Assembly (NCBI GenBank): GCA_013076295.1
Contig: RQOL01000532.1
Coordinates: 3,968,001-4,032,000 of the forward strand
Length of the DNA stretch: 64,000 nucleotides
Reading direction: 5' to 3'
DNA from: Sanderia malayensis
Lineage: Eukaryota > Cnidaria > Scyphozoa > Semaeostomeae > Pelagiidae
A model generated the notes under the pieces. The model ran no database searches and had not been told where the DNA came from. It worked only from the letters and a program-made list of their open reading frames with translations. The translations under genes and the position numbers were made by a program. Below, piece by piece: positions 1 through 9,939 of the stretch (position 1 is its first letter; each line of letters opens with the position of its first letter).

Positions 1-3000
1 GACGAAATTAATACGAATATTACAGAGATCATCACAAGGCTTGATGCACTAAAGATCAGATTGACGAATCAAGACGTACACGAAGAAAGAAGAAGTTCAA
101 CGCCAAATCATCTCAACAACAGTCATACGTCAAGCAACAGTAGAATACAAACGGGAATAAGACTACCGAAGTTCAGCCTGGGAAAGTTTAACGGCGATGT
201 GATGAGATTTCAAGCATTCTGGCAGTCCTTCACATGCACAATTGATGAGAACGAAGAATTACCGAAAATCCAGAAGATGAGTTACCTAGTCAACGCGTTG
301 GAAGGACAGGCTTATAAAGCAATCGAAGGCATGGATTTGACGGAAGGTAACTATGATGAAGTGAAAGAAATTTTGAAGGCACGATTTGGGAAAACACAGC
401 AAATCATTAGCTCCCATATGCAAGCATTGCTTAATCTTGGCCATAAGACAACGATGATGTCAACTCGGGAAGTATATGATAATTTGAATATACACATTAG
501 AGGATTGAAATCGCTAGGAGTGACATCAAAGGAGTATGGAAGCCTTTTAGTTCCAGTAGTAATGACCAGACTACCGAGCGAAATTGCGATAGAAGTTGCG
601 AGGAAGACAACAGAAGATGTGTGGGACATAGAAGAAATACTAGAGATCGTGAGGAAAGAGATCGAAGCAAGAGAAGTGAGTACAAAGGTGAAGATGAACG
701 ATAGAAGGCCAGACAGAACTTCACAACAGCAAGTAAGCGGTACAACAAGAGCTTTCGTAACAGCAGACAAACAGAGACAGATCCAGTGCTTCTTCTGTAA
801 GAATGCTCATTATGCTTCAAATTGTACAGTAGTACAAGATGTCACGAAACGTAAAGAATTGTTGAAGAACACAAGACGCTGCTTCTTATGCATGAAGATT
901 GGTCATATGGCAAAAAGATGTCAAAGCACAATCAAATGCAGAGATTGTGGGAGAAGACATAACACAGCCATATGCGAAGGAGAGAAACACGAAGAAGTAA
1001 AGGCCAAAGAAGAAGAAAGCACGTCGACGATGGCATCTAAGGGAAGAGAAGGAGTGCTGTTGCAAACAGCCCAAGCAATAGTATATGGAAACGACAAGAC
1101 AAAGAAGACAAAGATAAATATCTTATTCGATGGAGGAAGTCAACGAAGCTACATTACAGAAGAACTAAGGAAGAAACTTGGGTTGAAAGGTGAGAAAAAG
1201 GAGACTGTTAATGTAAATACCTTTGGTACAGATAAGAAAATCAAAAATGAGAGTGAGTTAGTTACAGTCAATATTGAGATAGATGAAGGAGTAATTCCGA
1301 TTAAGGCTTTAAGTTTTCCAACGATATGTTCTCCGATAACGAACAGCGTATGCGTAAGCGAATACGCGCACTTGGCAGGCCTGAAACTTGCAGATAGCTA
1401 CAACCGTAAAGATAAGGATATTAACCTACTAATTGGAGCAAACTATTACTTTGATTTTGTTACAGGTGAAGCCATTAAGGGCAGTACTGGACCTACTGCT
1501 ATGTCCAGTAAGCTGGGGTGGCTTCTGTCAGGCCCAGTTTCATACGAGAATGAAAGGTCGTTTTGCTTTAATGTCAGTTCTCATGTAGTTTTAGATGTTA
1601 TTCCCTCCAGCAGTGAAGTAGTAGATGAAAATCAAGAAATCGTTGAATCACTGAACAAGTTTTGGAATCAAGAAGCCTGCGGGCTTACACAAGATGAAAT
1701 ACCGAATGCCGCAGGGCAGCCGAAGAGTGAAGAACAGTTACCAGGAATGCAGATTCAATTCAACAAGGACGATTCAAGATACGAGGTGAGTCTTCCTTGG
1801 AAATCTCAATTTGAAGATAAGCAATTTGATAATCAGTATGAGTTAAGTAAAAGTCGTTTAAACTCGTTGCATACACGTTTGAGAAAAACACCAGACTTGC
1901 TTAAGGAATATGATGATTATTTTCAAGACCAAATTGCTAAGGGCATTATCGAAAAGGTGCCACCGGCAAATCGAAAAACAGGAAATAATGAATTCCATTA
2001 TCTATGTCATCATGGTGTAGTAAGACGCGACCGGGAGACAACTAAACTCAGGGTGGTTTTTGATGGTTCCGCAAGGATGAATAAGGATGCTCCATCACTT
2101 AATGATAGGCTAGAAATCGGAACCAACTACATGCCTTTACTGTTTGATACATTGATTCGTTTCCGAATGAAACCGATTGCAATGACAGCCGACATAGAGA
2201 AAGCATTTCTTCAAATACAAATTCATGAGTCAGATAAGGACAAACTGAGGTTTCTCTGGTTTGACGATGTAAGTAAACCAAATCCGTCAATAATAGAATT
2301 GAGGCATAAGAGATTAGTGTTTGGATTAACAAGTAGCCCTTCAATACTAGGTGAAACAATAAGAAAGCATGTAGCACAATACGAAAACCGATTTCCTGAA
2401 GTATGCAAAGTTTTGAATAGATTGTATGCTGACGATATGTCCTGTGTCGCAACAACGAAACAAGATGCTTTGGGAATTTATGAGACATCAAAAATGATTT
2501 TGGCCGAGGGGGGATTTAATTTACGTAAATGGGCAAGTAACGACAAGGACTTGATAAAGGAAATACATGACCGAGAACAAAAGGATAATGACGTATCTAG
2601 CAAATCAGAATTAAACGAAAAAACCACGAACCACGAGTCACAACGGAATACAAAGATTTTAGGAATGAATTGGAACAATGATTTAGATGTATTTTATTAC
2701 GATTTAAAGGGGATTGTCGAATTTGCCGAAATGTTACCCAAAACAAAACGATCTTTGCTGAAGATAGCTGCTAAAATTTTTGACCCTTTAGGATCATTGA
2801 GTATCTTTACGATTAATTTGAAATCACTCTTTCAAGAACTGTGTATAAACAAGGTTGGATGGGATGAAGGTTTAAAAGAACCATTTTTAGCAGAGTATCA
2901 AAAATTGATTTCCGAGTTGAGAAAACTGCACGATATAAGTTTACCCAGGTGTGTATTTCATAAGGATAAGGAAGTACAGAGGGTTGAGATCCATGGATTT

Positions 3001-3852
3001 TCGGACGCGAGCGATAAAGCACAAGGTTGTGTCGTATATTTAAGAGTTATCTACGAGTCAGGGGAAGTAGATATTAAATTTTTGGCAAGTAAGGCCAAGG
3101 TCAATCCTATGAAAAAGCAAACAATTCCAAGGTTAGAATTATCAGCGGCTCTTTTGTTAGCAAAATTGGTTAACAATTTAAAGGATATTGTTTCAAACGA
3201 ATTGGGCATTGAAAATATAGACACCTATTATTGGGTTGACTCAGTTGCCGCACTGTGCTGGATTAAGAATAACAAAGTATGGACACCCTATGTTACTAAT
3301 CGAGTAAACGAAATTGTCAAAACGACTGAACGTGAACAATGGTTTTATTGTCCGGGAACACAAAACCCAGCCGATTTACCATCTCGAGGGAATTATAAAA
3401 AGTGTTTTGAACCCGATCTTTTTTGGTGGGAGGGTCCCCAGTTCTTGAAGAATAACAATGATGAATGGCCAACATTCCCACAAGACAACGACACGAGCGA
3501 GGCAATGAAAGAAAAAAGGAAACATGAACCATTTGTAACACATGTTATGTTTTCGGAAGCTCGGGTAAAGGAATTAATTGAAATAGATCGATTCAGTAAC
3601 AAGAACAAATTGATCCGAACAATGGCATGGGTGTTAAGGTTTATTGATAATTTACGAAATAAAGCGAATCGAAATTACGAGCAAGGTTTAAGGGCTTCAG
3701 AAATGATAAACGCAGAAACGAGGTTGATTAAGTGTGTCCAAGGGGAAGCCTTCAAAAATGAAATCGAATTCTTAGAATTGAAAGAAACTAGAAGGGGCGA
3801 AAAAAGAATTCCCCTATATGTGAATCAGTTTAATTTGTATCTAGACGAAGCA
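1..3852 (+). CDS. BEL-1 gag-protease-RT-RNase H polyprotein, 5' portion
   Basis: The frame is open from base 1, so the true start lies upstream. Gag-like sequence comes first (PKFSLGKFNGDVMRFQAFW near 165-225). Cysteine knuckles follow at about 787-960, including CFFCKNAHYASNC and CFLCMKIGHMAKRC. An aspartic-protease motif lies at about 1122-1160 and reads LFDGGSQ, with Gly where many retropepsins have Ser or Thr. The reverse-transcriptase domain covers about 1990-2700, with TADIEKAFLQ and the catalytic YADD at 2425-2436. RNase H follows with GFSDASD near 2995. The normal BEL order would continue into integrase, but the Copia LTR at 3853 gives an immediate stop. The missing part resumes at 9940. 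Confidence 0.92.
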
Positions 3853-4070
3853 TGTTAAAAGGTATGGCACTCAAGGAAAATCCAATATTATAATGAATGT
3901 AATGTAACGATAACAAAACAGAACTAGTACAAGTAATAATAGGTCGTGAATAATAAAAGCATGAAGATCAACGTTTTAGCGTCCAACTGCGCAGTTACAT
4001 AATCGGTCCATATATAGATAAAATAATAATAATAATGATAACAAAGATAAAGATGCGAGTCATTTCAACA
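3853..4070 (-). repeat. Copia 3' LTR (218 bp)
   Basis: Read on the plus strand it runs from TGTTAAAAGG to TTTCAACA and matches 9717-9934. The purine-rich minus-strand AAGTGGGAG (4071-4079) abuts it as the polypurine tract. Confidence 0.9.
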
Positions 4071-4104
4071 CTCCCACTTGATGAGTATCTTTATCTTTAA
4101 ACTG

Positions 4105-7100
4105 TTAATCTTTGATCCCCATCGATAAACATAATTCTTGAAACTTTCCTTTTGGTAACCCTTTCGTCATAACATCAGCAACCATCTTGTTTGTCTCACA
4201 ATATTCAATTTCGATTTGCTTTTTGGTAATTGTTTCTCTGATGAAATGATACTTCACATCGATGTGCTTCGTTCTTGGATGATTCGTAGGGTTCTTCGAT
4301 AGTGCGATTGCTCCTTGATTATCTTCGTATAACGTACATGGATTTGATTGCTTAATCTCTAAGCTGTTGAGCAAACGTCGTAGCCAAATCGCTTCTTGAG
4401 CGGCAAAACTCATGGAAACATATTCCGCTTCTGTCGACGACAGTGCAACAATAGCCTGTTTTTGGCTTCTCCATGAGACTGTACAACCTGCAACTTGGAA
4501 GACGTAACCAGACGTTGATTTTCTCGTATCCGTGTCTCCTGCCCAATCTGCATCCGCGTAACCTTTAAGCTGTAGATCGGTGCTATTACCATCATATTCT
4601 AAGCAGTAATCAAGGGTTCCTTTAACGTAGCGAAAAACTCGTTTTATCCCTTGCCAATGTTCTTGTGAAGGATTGGACATGAATTGGCTAAGTTTTCCGA
4701 TCGCTACAGATAAATCTGGTCTTGTTGCGACTGCTGCGTAATTTAGCGACCCAATGGCAGCTTGATATTCTTTGATGTTTACGCCTTCAGCTCTGTCGCT
4801 TAATTTGCTGTAATTAACTCCTGCTTCCAAAGGTGTAGCAATTGGTCTGCACTCACTCATCCCAAATCTTCTAAGAACATTCTCTAAGTAAGATTTCTGA
4901 CTGATTCGTAGATTCTTTCTCTTGCGATCACGAATTATTGCCATTCCGAGACAGAAATGCGCTTCGCCTTGATCCTCCATTTCAAATCTTTGAGACATTG
5001 CTTTCTTTTCAGCTTCTAGCATATCTGAATCATTAGTAGCCAGCAATATATCATCTACGTACAGTGCAATGATCATCAAACTTATTTTATCTCCTTTGCT
5101 CCTTTTTGATTTCGTATAAATACAGGAATCAGCGTTGCTCTGTGTGTAACCGGATAACTTGAGGTAACCATCAATCTCTTGGTTCCAGCAACGAGCGGAC
5201 TGTTTCAATCCGTAGAGGCTTCTTTGTAATTTACATACCTTCTCTGGGTACCTTTTATCTATGCAACCATCTGGCTGTTTCATGAAGATTTCTTGTTCAA
5301 GTTTTCCATTCAAGAACGCAGTCTTAACGTCCATTTGATGTATCTCAAAGTCTAACGCATTAGCAATAGCCAGAACAGTTCGAATTGAATTATATCTTGC
5401 AACAGGTGCATATAATTCGTCATAATCAATTCCTGCCTCTTGGGAATATCCTTGGGCTACCAATCTTGCTTTATACCTGCTGATACTACCGTCGGAATTT
5501 CTCTTGGTCTTAAATACCCATTTACAACCGACTAGATTCTTATCTGCGGGTAGGTCTACCAACTCCCATGTTTCATTCTTTATGAGTGACTTGTATTCGC
5601 TTTCAATGGCTTTCTTCCATTGTGGAGCATGATTTCCATTCAAAGCTTCGTGAATATTTGTTGGTTCCATGCCATCAAATGTTGCAGTAGAACATTCAAA
5701 ATCTTCATTTGTCCACCAATCTCCAGTGAGTGTACCTAACCTCTCTGGAATATTTCTCTTCCTTGTAGAACGTCTGGGTGGTTCATCCTCTTCTTCTACG
5801 GCATTAGGAATGTTATCTTCCTGTATTTGAACATCAACTCTGCCTTCAAATCTAAGATAATCATTATCTTCTTCAGAATGCGTATCAGGCAAATGAAATA
5901 AATCTTCTTCATTCCCTGTTATTTCATTTTTGAGCTGCTCAAGTTGAAAGTTATTTTCTAAGAACTTTACATCTCGACTGCAGATCATTCTTTTCTTGCC
6001 TGCATCATAAAATTTGAATCCTTTGCTTGCAGCTGGATATCCAACGAATACACAACAGGTAGATTTTTCTTCTAGTTTAGTTCTTCTTTCCTTTGGAACA
6101 TGTACGAATGCTTTACATCCAAAGACTTTCAAGTTACTTACATCAGGTTTCTTGCCATACATGCATTCGTAAGGTGTTAAACCGCTTAAAGCAACTGTTG
6201 GACTTCTGTTGCGCAGGTACACGGCTGTATTCAAAGCTTCTGCCCAAAACCTCAGTGGCAATTTAGCATGATGTAACATAGATCTGGTACTTTCCATCAA
6301 AGTGCGATTTAGCCTTTCTGCAACGCCATTCTGCTGTGGACTCATTGGTATAGTTAGCTCTCTTCGTATACCACGATTTATGCAGAACTGATTGAATTCA
6401 TCCGATACATACTCTCCTCCATTATCGGAGCGTAAACCTTTTACTTTCTTCTCAGTTAGGTTTTCCATCGTTGCAACATATTCTTTAAATTTATCTAATA
6501 CTTCGCTCTTTTTCTTCAGGAAATAGATGACTGTATATCTTGAGAAATCATCTGTGAACGTGACGTAATATCGAGATCCTCCCACTGAGTTAATATTCAC
6601 AATGCCAACATCGCTGTGAATTAATTCCAGTAACTGCATTGTCTTGCGTTCACTCTTCTTTGGAAATGGTTCACGTGTCTGCTTTCCTTTTGCACAGCCT
6701 ACACATTTGAGGTCAATATTTTCTTTGGAATTGAACGTCAATCCATCTACCATGGAATTTTCCTTTAAAAGCTTTAAATTGTTTATTCCAATATGACCAT
6801 AGCGAGCATGCCATAGCCTTAATCTGCTGCTGTCTGATTCAGCCACATTTGCCATGTCAGATTCCTGAGCATTCACTTTATACAATTTACCATGTTTGTG
6901 CCCAATAGACAAAGCATTCCCGTTGGCAATGAGTTTACAGAAATCTCCTTTAAAAAGAACTTCATTTCCTCTTTCAGTTACGGTAGATAACGACAAAAGG
7001 TTTTTTCTCAACTTTGGAATAAACAATACGTCTTTCAACACCAAGTTGATTCTCTTTGAGCCATCATAACAAGGCAATCTGATATTGCCCTTTCCATAGG

Positions 7101-7489
7101 CGAACACAATGCTGTTATCGGCAAGCTTTATCTCTCGAGGTGTGGAAAATTTCATGTAGTTGATCATTCCTGAGTTATTGAAACTCATGTGTTGTGACGC
7201 CCCCGAGTCTATCCACCAATCATCACATGCCTGTTTGTCACTGTTGTTTACTGTCAAGGCAAAATCACGATCACCGTCACCGTCACCGTCATCTTGGTGT
7301 TCAACTGTGTTAGCAGATTCAGCCTGAAGTTTTGCTTTCCTATCTGCCTTTTTCTTAAAGCAATTCTTGGCGAAATGCCCTTCCTTTTGACAATAAAAGC
7401 ATTTTTTGCGTGTGGACTCTGACCTTTTAATGCCAGCTTTGTTACTAAAAAGTGCATCGTCTTGCTTGATAACTTTCACTGTGGTAACT
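4105..7489 (-). CDS. Copia pol: zinc knuckle, protease, integrase, RT, RNase H
   Basis: About 1,125 residues are open to a stop at 4105. In order from the N-terminus: the nucleocapsid knuckle CFYCQKEGHFAKNC; the retropepsin motif WWIDSGASQHMS; a GAG-pre-integrase segment (HARYGHIGINNLKLL); integrase with HSDVG, RSDNGGEY and Glu in QNGVAERLNRTL; reverse transcriptase with QMDVKTAFLNGKL and the catalytic YVDD; and Copia RNase H with GYADADWAGD and SSTEAEY. All catalytic positions I can check are present. The apparent N-terminus is not a true start: gag was upstream in the same frame and is now cut off by the foldback element. Function would be replication and integration of the element. Confidence 0.92.
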
Positions 7490-7515
7490 TACGGTGGCCC
7501 ACAAGTGCAAACCAA

Positions 7516-8037
7516 AACTTTCTTTTTGAAACCAAATCTTTTTTTTTTGAAACCAAATCTTTCTTTTTGAAACCAAATCTTTCTTTTTGAAACGAAATCT
7601 TTCTTTTTGAAACCAAATCTTTCTTTTTCAAACGAAATCTTTCTTTTTGAAACCAAATCTTTCTTTTTGAAACCAAATCTTTTTTTTACAATCGAAATCT
7701 TTCTTTTTGAAACCAAATCTTTTTTTTTGAAACCAAATCTTTCTTTTTCAAACCAAATCTTTCTTTTTGAAACGAAATCTTTCTTTTTGAAACCAAATCT
7801 TTCTTTTTCAAACGAAATCTTTCTTTTTGAAACCAAATCTTTCTTTTTGAAACCAAATCTTTTTTTTACAATCGAAATCTTTCTTTTTGAAACCAAATCT
7901 TTTTTTTTGAAACCAAATCTTTCTTTTTCAAACCAAATCTTTCTTTTTGAAACGAAATCTTTCTTTTTGAAACCAAATCTTTTTTTTACAATCGAAATCT
8001 TTCTTTTTGAAACCAAATCTTTTTTTTTTCAATCGAA
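7516..8037. repeat. 20-bp tandem repeat array, left foldback arm
   Basis: The unit is TTTCTTTTTGAAACCAAATC with variants (CAAACGAAATC, TTTACAATCGAAATC). Nine units form a 180-bp higher-order repeat: 7621-7800 and 7801-7980 appear identical. The array has no stop codon on either strand in the main frames, so long apparent proteins arise, but a 20-bp period does not keep one frame and I do not call them genes. Confidence 0.92.
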
Positions 8038-8093
8038 ATCTGCAAGAAATCGAAAATACCACCAGGTACGGCCTGATTGTGAGAACGGAGGGA

Positions 8094-8228
8094 ATGATGT
8101 ATTGCGAATGTTGTGATGCAGTTGTGAAGCTTCACTTTAAATTTTGCGAAAAATGTGGAGCAGAGCTCGATCAAGAAGAGCTAACGATCACTTACTATTT
8201 TGACCAAGGATCGAATATGAGAAAATAA
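8094..8228 (+). CDS. Small zinc-ribbon-like peptide inside the foldback element
   Basis: A 44-residue frame starts with tandem ATGs at 8094 and 8097 and ends at 8228. It contains CECC, about 14 residues, then FCEKCGAEL. This is a double CxxC arrangement of the zinc-ribbon type, and the second half (FCxKCGAEL) is very typical of small zinc-ribbon domains. The frame is also open upstream into the tandem repeats, so the real N-terminus is uncertain. The matching sequence in the right arm (about 8250-8358 plus 8749-8765) has a stop after the first CxxC and Gly-to-Arg in the second, so only the left copy is intact. Expression and function are unknown. Confidence 0.4.
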   Translation: MMYCECCDAVVKLHFKFCEKCGAELDQEELTITYYFDQGSNMRK

Positions 8229-8358
8229 TTTTATTCTTTTCAATCCCTTGGTCAAAATAGTAAGTAATCGTTAGCTCTTCTTCTTGATCGAGCTCTGCTC
8301 GACATTTTTCGCAAAATTATCAGGGAAGCTTTACAACGGCATCACAACATTCACAATA

Positions 8359-8746
8359 CCGTAAATCCTCGAATAAGCCCCCGGGGGCTTATTTGCAAAA
8401 ATGATTTTTTGGATGGGGGCTTATTCGAGGGGGGGCTTATTCGAGGGGGGGCTTAATTCAAAGTTTTGCTTTTTCCTCAAAGGTTTACAGAAAAAAGACG
8501 ACATAGTTTTCTCAATCAGCTAAACTTTTTTCACAAAGTGCTGTGTGAAGATCTAACAATAATTTGTTAATCATCACGAAAATCGATATTCTTTTTGCTT
8601 TTTGTCTGAGTCAAAGGAAGTGATACTGTATAGCTCTTGTCCTGTGGGGGCTTTCTCGAATCAAGATATTATTCTGCACTTATGCTCAGGGGGGGCTTAT
8701 TTGCAAAAATGATTTTCTAGGTGGGGGCTTAATCGAGGATTTACGG
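8359..8746. mobile_element. TA-flanked MITE (CCGTAAATCC family), inserted in foldback arm
   Basis: The terminal inverted repeats read CCGTAAATCCTCGAATAAG at the left and the complement at the right (GAGGATTTACGG, ending 8746), flanked by TA at 8357-8358 and 8747-8748. The opposite foldback arm gives the uninterrupted sequence across the site (near 8085-8105 inverted), which confirms the ends. There is no coding sequence. A TA duplication points to a Tc1/mariner-like or similar transposase supplied in trans. Confidence 0.85.
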
Positions 8747-8835
8747 TACATCATTCCCTCCGTTCTCACAATCAGGCCGTACCTGGTGGTATTTTCGATT
8801 GCAGCAAGAAGTTGTCATTTCTTGCAGATTTCGAT

Positions 8836-9010
8836 TGTAAAAAAAAGATTTGGTTTGAAAAAGAAAGATTTCGTTTCGAAAAGAAAGATTTGGTTTGAAA
8901 AAGAAAGATTTGGTTCCAAAAAGAAAGATTTGGTTTCGAAAAGAAAGATTTGGTTTCAAAAAGAAAGATTCGGTTTCGAAAAGAAAGATTTGGTTTCAAA
9001 AAGAAAATTT
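8836..9010. repeat. 20-bp tandem repeat array, right foldback arm
   Basis: This is the reverse complement of the 7516-8037 array with about nine units and more unit-to-unit variation (GGTTTCGAAAAGAAAGATTT forms). It is much shorter than the left arm, so the two arms are asymmetric. Confidence 0.9.
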
Positions 9011-9041
9011 TGGTTTGCACTTGTGGGCCACCGTAGTAACT

Positions 9042-9634
9042 TCAGTTGTGTTATGAATCTTCTCGTACTCGTGCAAAACTCTATCACGAACATATATCCA
9101 ATTCAACCTTTCTTCTGCTATCGTTTCCAATGCTGTTATCAGGTAGTTATAGTCCTCCGTTAGGCTACTGATTAAAATAATTACAAGATCTTTTTCTTCA
9201 ATTCGATCTCCCACGGCCTCTAAATGATCCGATAAGGTTTTCAAGTAATTCACATGTTCTAACATTGTGACGCCTTTTTCCAACTTTGCTGAGTAGAGTT
9301 TACGACGATAAAATATCTTCTGCGACAAAGATTTCTTTTCGAAGTGCATTTGCAAATTATCCCAAGCCTCTTTCGAGTTTTCTGCTGATCGGACATAAAT
9401 TTGAATGCTAGGTGCTACCGATAAACAAATTGTAGCCAAGGCCATATTTTCTCTTCGTTGGAATCTTTTTATTTCAGCGTTTGTAGCATCCGCTGCCAAT
9501 ACTTCGTTACCATTCACTATTTCCCATAGATCCTTTCCTATTAAGGCCATTTTCATCTGAAACTTCCAAGAATAATAATTCTCCCCATTGAGTTTCTCTA
9601 CCTTGAAACCACTATCTTCCGCTGCTGTAGCCAT
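9042..9634 (-). CDS. Copia gag (5' part of split gag-pol)
   Basis: The start chosen is the ATG at 9634 (MATAAEDSGFKVEKLNGENY), which begins in the usual way for Copia gag: LNGENYYSWKFQMKMAL, then a long helical UBN2-type segment (WDNLQMHFEKKSLSQKIF, LISSLTEDYNYLI). A longer reading from 9658 would need a GTG start. The frame runs into the foldback at 9041 and terminates within it. The zinc knuckle belonging to this gag is at the N-terminal end of the 4105-7489 frame. Confidence 0.88.
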
Positions 9635-9702
9635 CGTAAATTTCCACGAATAATACACAGAATTAAATCTCAGATTTCAGAAAAACTATTAAAACACGTA
9701 GC

Positions 9703-9716
9703 CTGGGCCCATAACC
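9703..9716 (-). promoter_or_regulatory. Copia primer-binding site, internal initiator-tRNA type
   Basis: The plus strand here reads CTGGGCCCATAACC, which is the anticodon-stem and loop sequence of eukaryotic initiator tRNA-Met. It abuts the 5' LTR. Drosophila copia is known to prime with a cleaved half of tRNA-iMet rather than the tRNA 3' end, and this site fits that mechanism. Confidence 0.75.
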
Positions 9717-9934
9717 TGTTAAAAGGTATGGCACTCAAGGAAAATCCAATATTATAATGAATGTAATGTAACGATAACAAAACAGAACTAGTACAAGTAA
9801 TAATAGGTCGTGAATAATAAAAGCATGAAGATCAACGTTTTAGCGTCCAACTGCGCAGTTACATAATCGGTCCATATATAGATAAAATAATAATAATAAT
9901 GATAACAAAGATAAAGATGCGAGTCATTTCAACA
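9717..9934 (-). repeat. Copia 5' LTR (218 bp)
   Basis: This is the partner of 3853-4070. I see no difference between the two in a by-eye comparison. It lies next to the primer-binding site at 9703-9716. Confidence 0.9.
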
Positions 9935-9939
9935 AAGCA

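Larger units (their letters stand above)
7490..9035. mobile_element. Foldback-type transposon with tandem-repeat arms
   Basis: The ends are inverted copies beginning TACGGTGGCCCACAAGTGC, flanked by GTAACT at 7484-7489 and 9036-9041. The whole element is close to a palindrome centred near 8240. The left arm (7490 to about 8225) carries about 26 copies of a 20-bp repeat. The right arm has about 9 copies and contains the MITE at 8359-8746. Long inverted arms built of short tandem repeats, with no transposase, fit Foldback-like elements that are moved in trans. The inner arms carry a short Cys-rich frame (8094-8228). It inserted into the Copia gag-pol frame. Confidence 0.82.
3853..9934 (-). mobile_element. 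Copia LTR retrotransposon inserted in BEL-1
   Basis: Two 218-bp LTRs bound the element (3853-4070 and 9717-9934). They look identical and are flanked by the 5-bp duplication AAGCA (3848-3852, 9935-9939). On the minus strand the order is LTR, primer-binding site (9703-9716), gag, zinc knuckle, protease, integrase, reverse transcriptase, RNase H, polypurine tract (4071-4079), LTR. Integrase before RT is diagnostic of Ty1/Copia. The foldback at 7490-9035 breaks the gag-pol frame; without it and one copy of its duplication the frame is in register. Identical LTRs suggest a recent insertion. Confidence 0.93.

Noticed and set aside
351..820. Minus-strand open frames opposite BEL-1 gag
   Set aside because: They are shadows of the coding strand, with low-complexity Leu/Ser composition and no homology.
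7516..8037. CRISPR-like array of 20-bp repeats
   Set aside because: The repeats are directly adjacent with no unique spacers, and the context is a eukaryotic foldback element.
7489..8116. Long overlapping open frames on both strands of the 20-bp repeat array (Lys/Phe-rich)
   Set aside because: The repeat simply lacks stop codons in several frames. The 20-bp period cycles the frame, both strands are open at once, and there is no start or homology.
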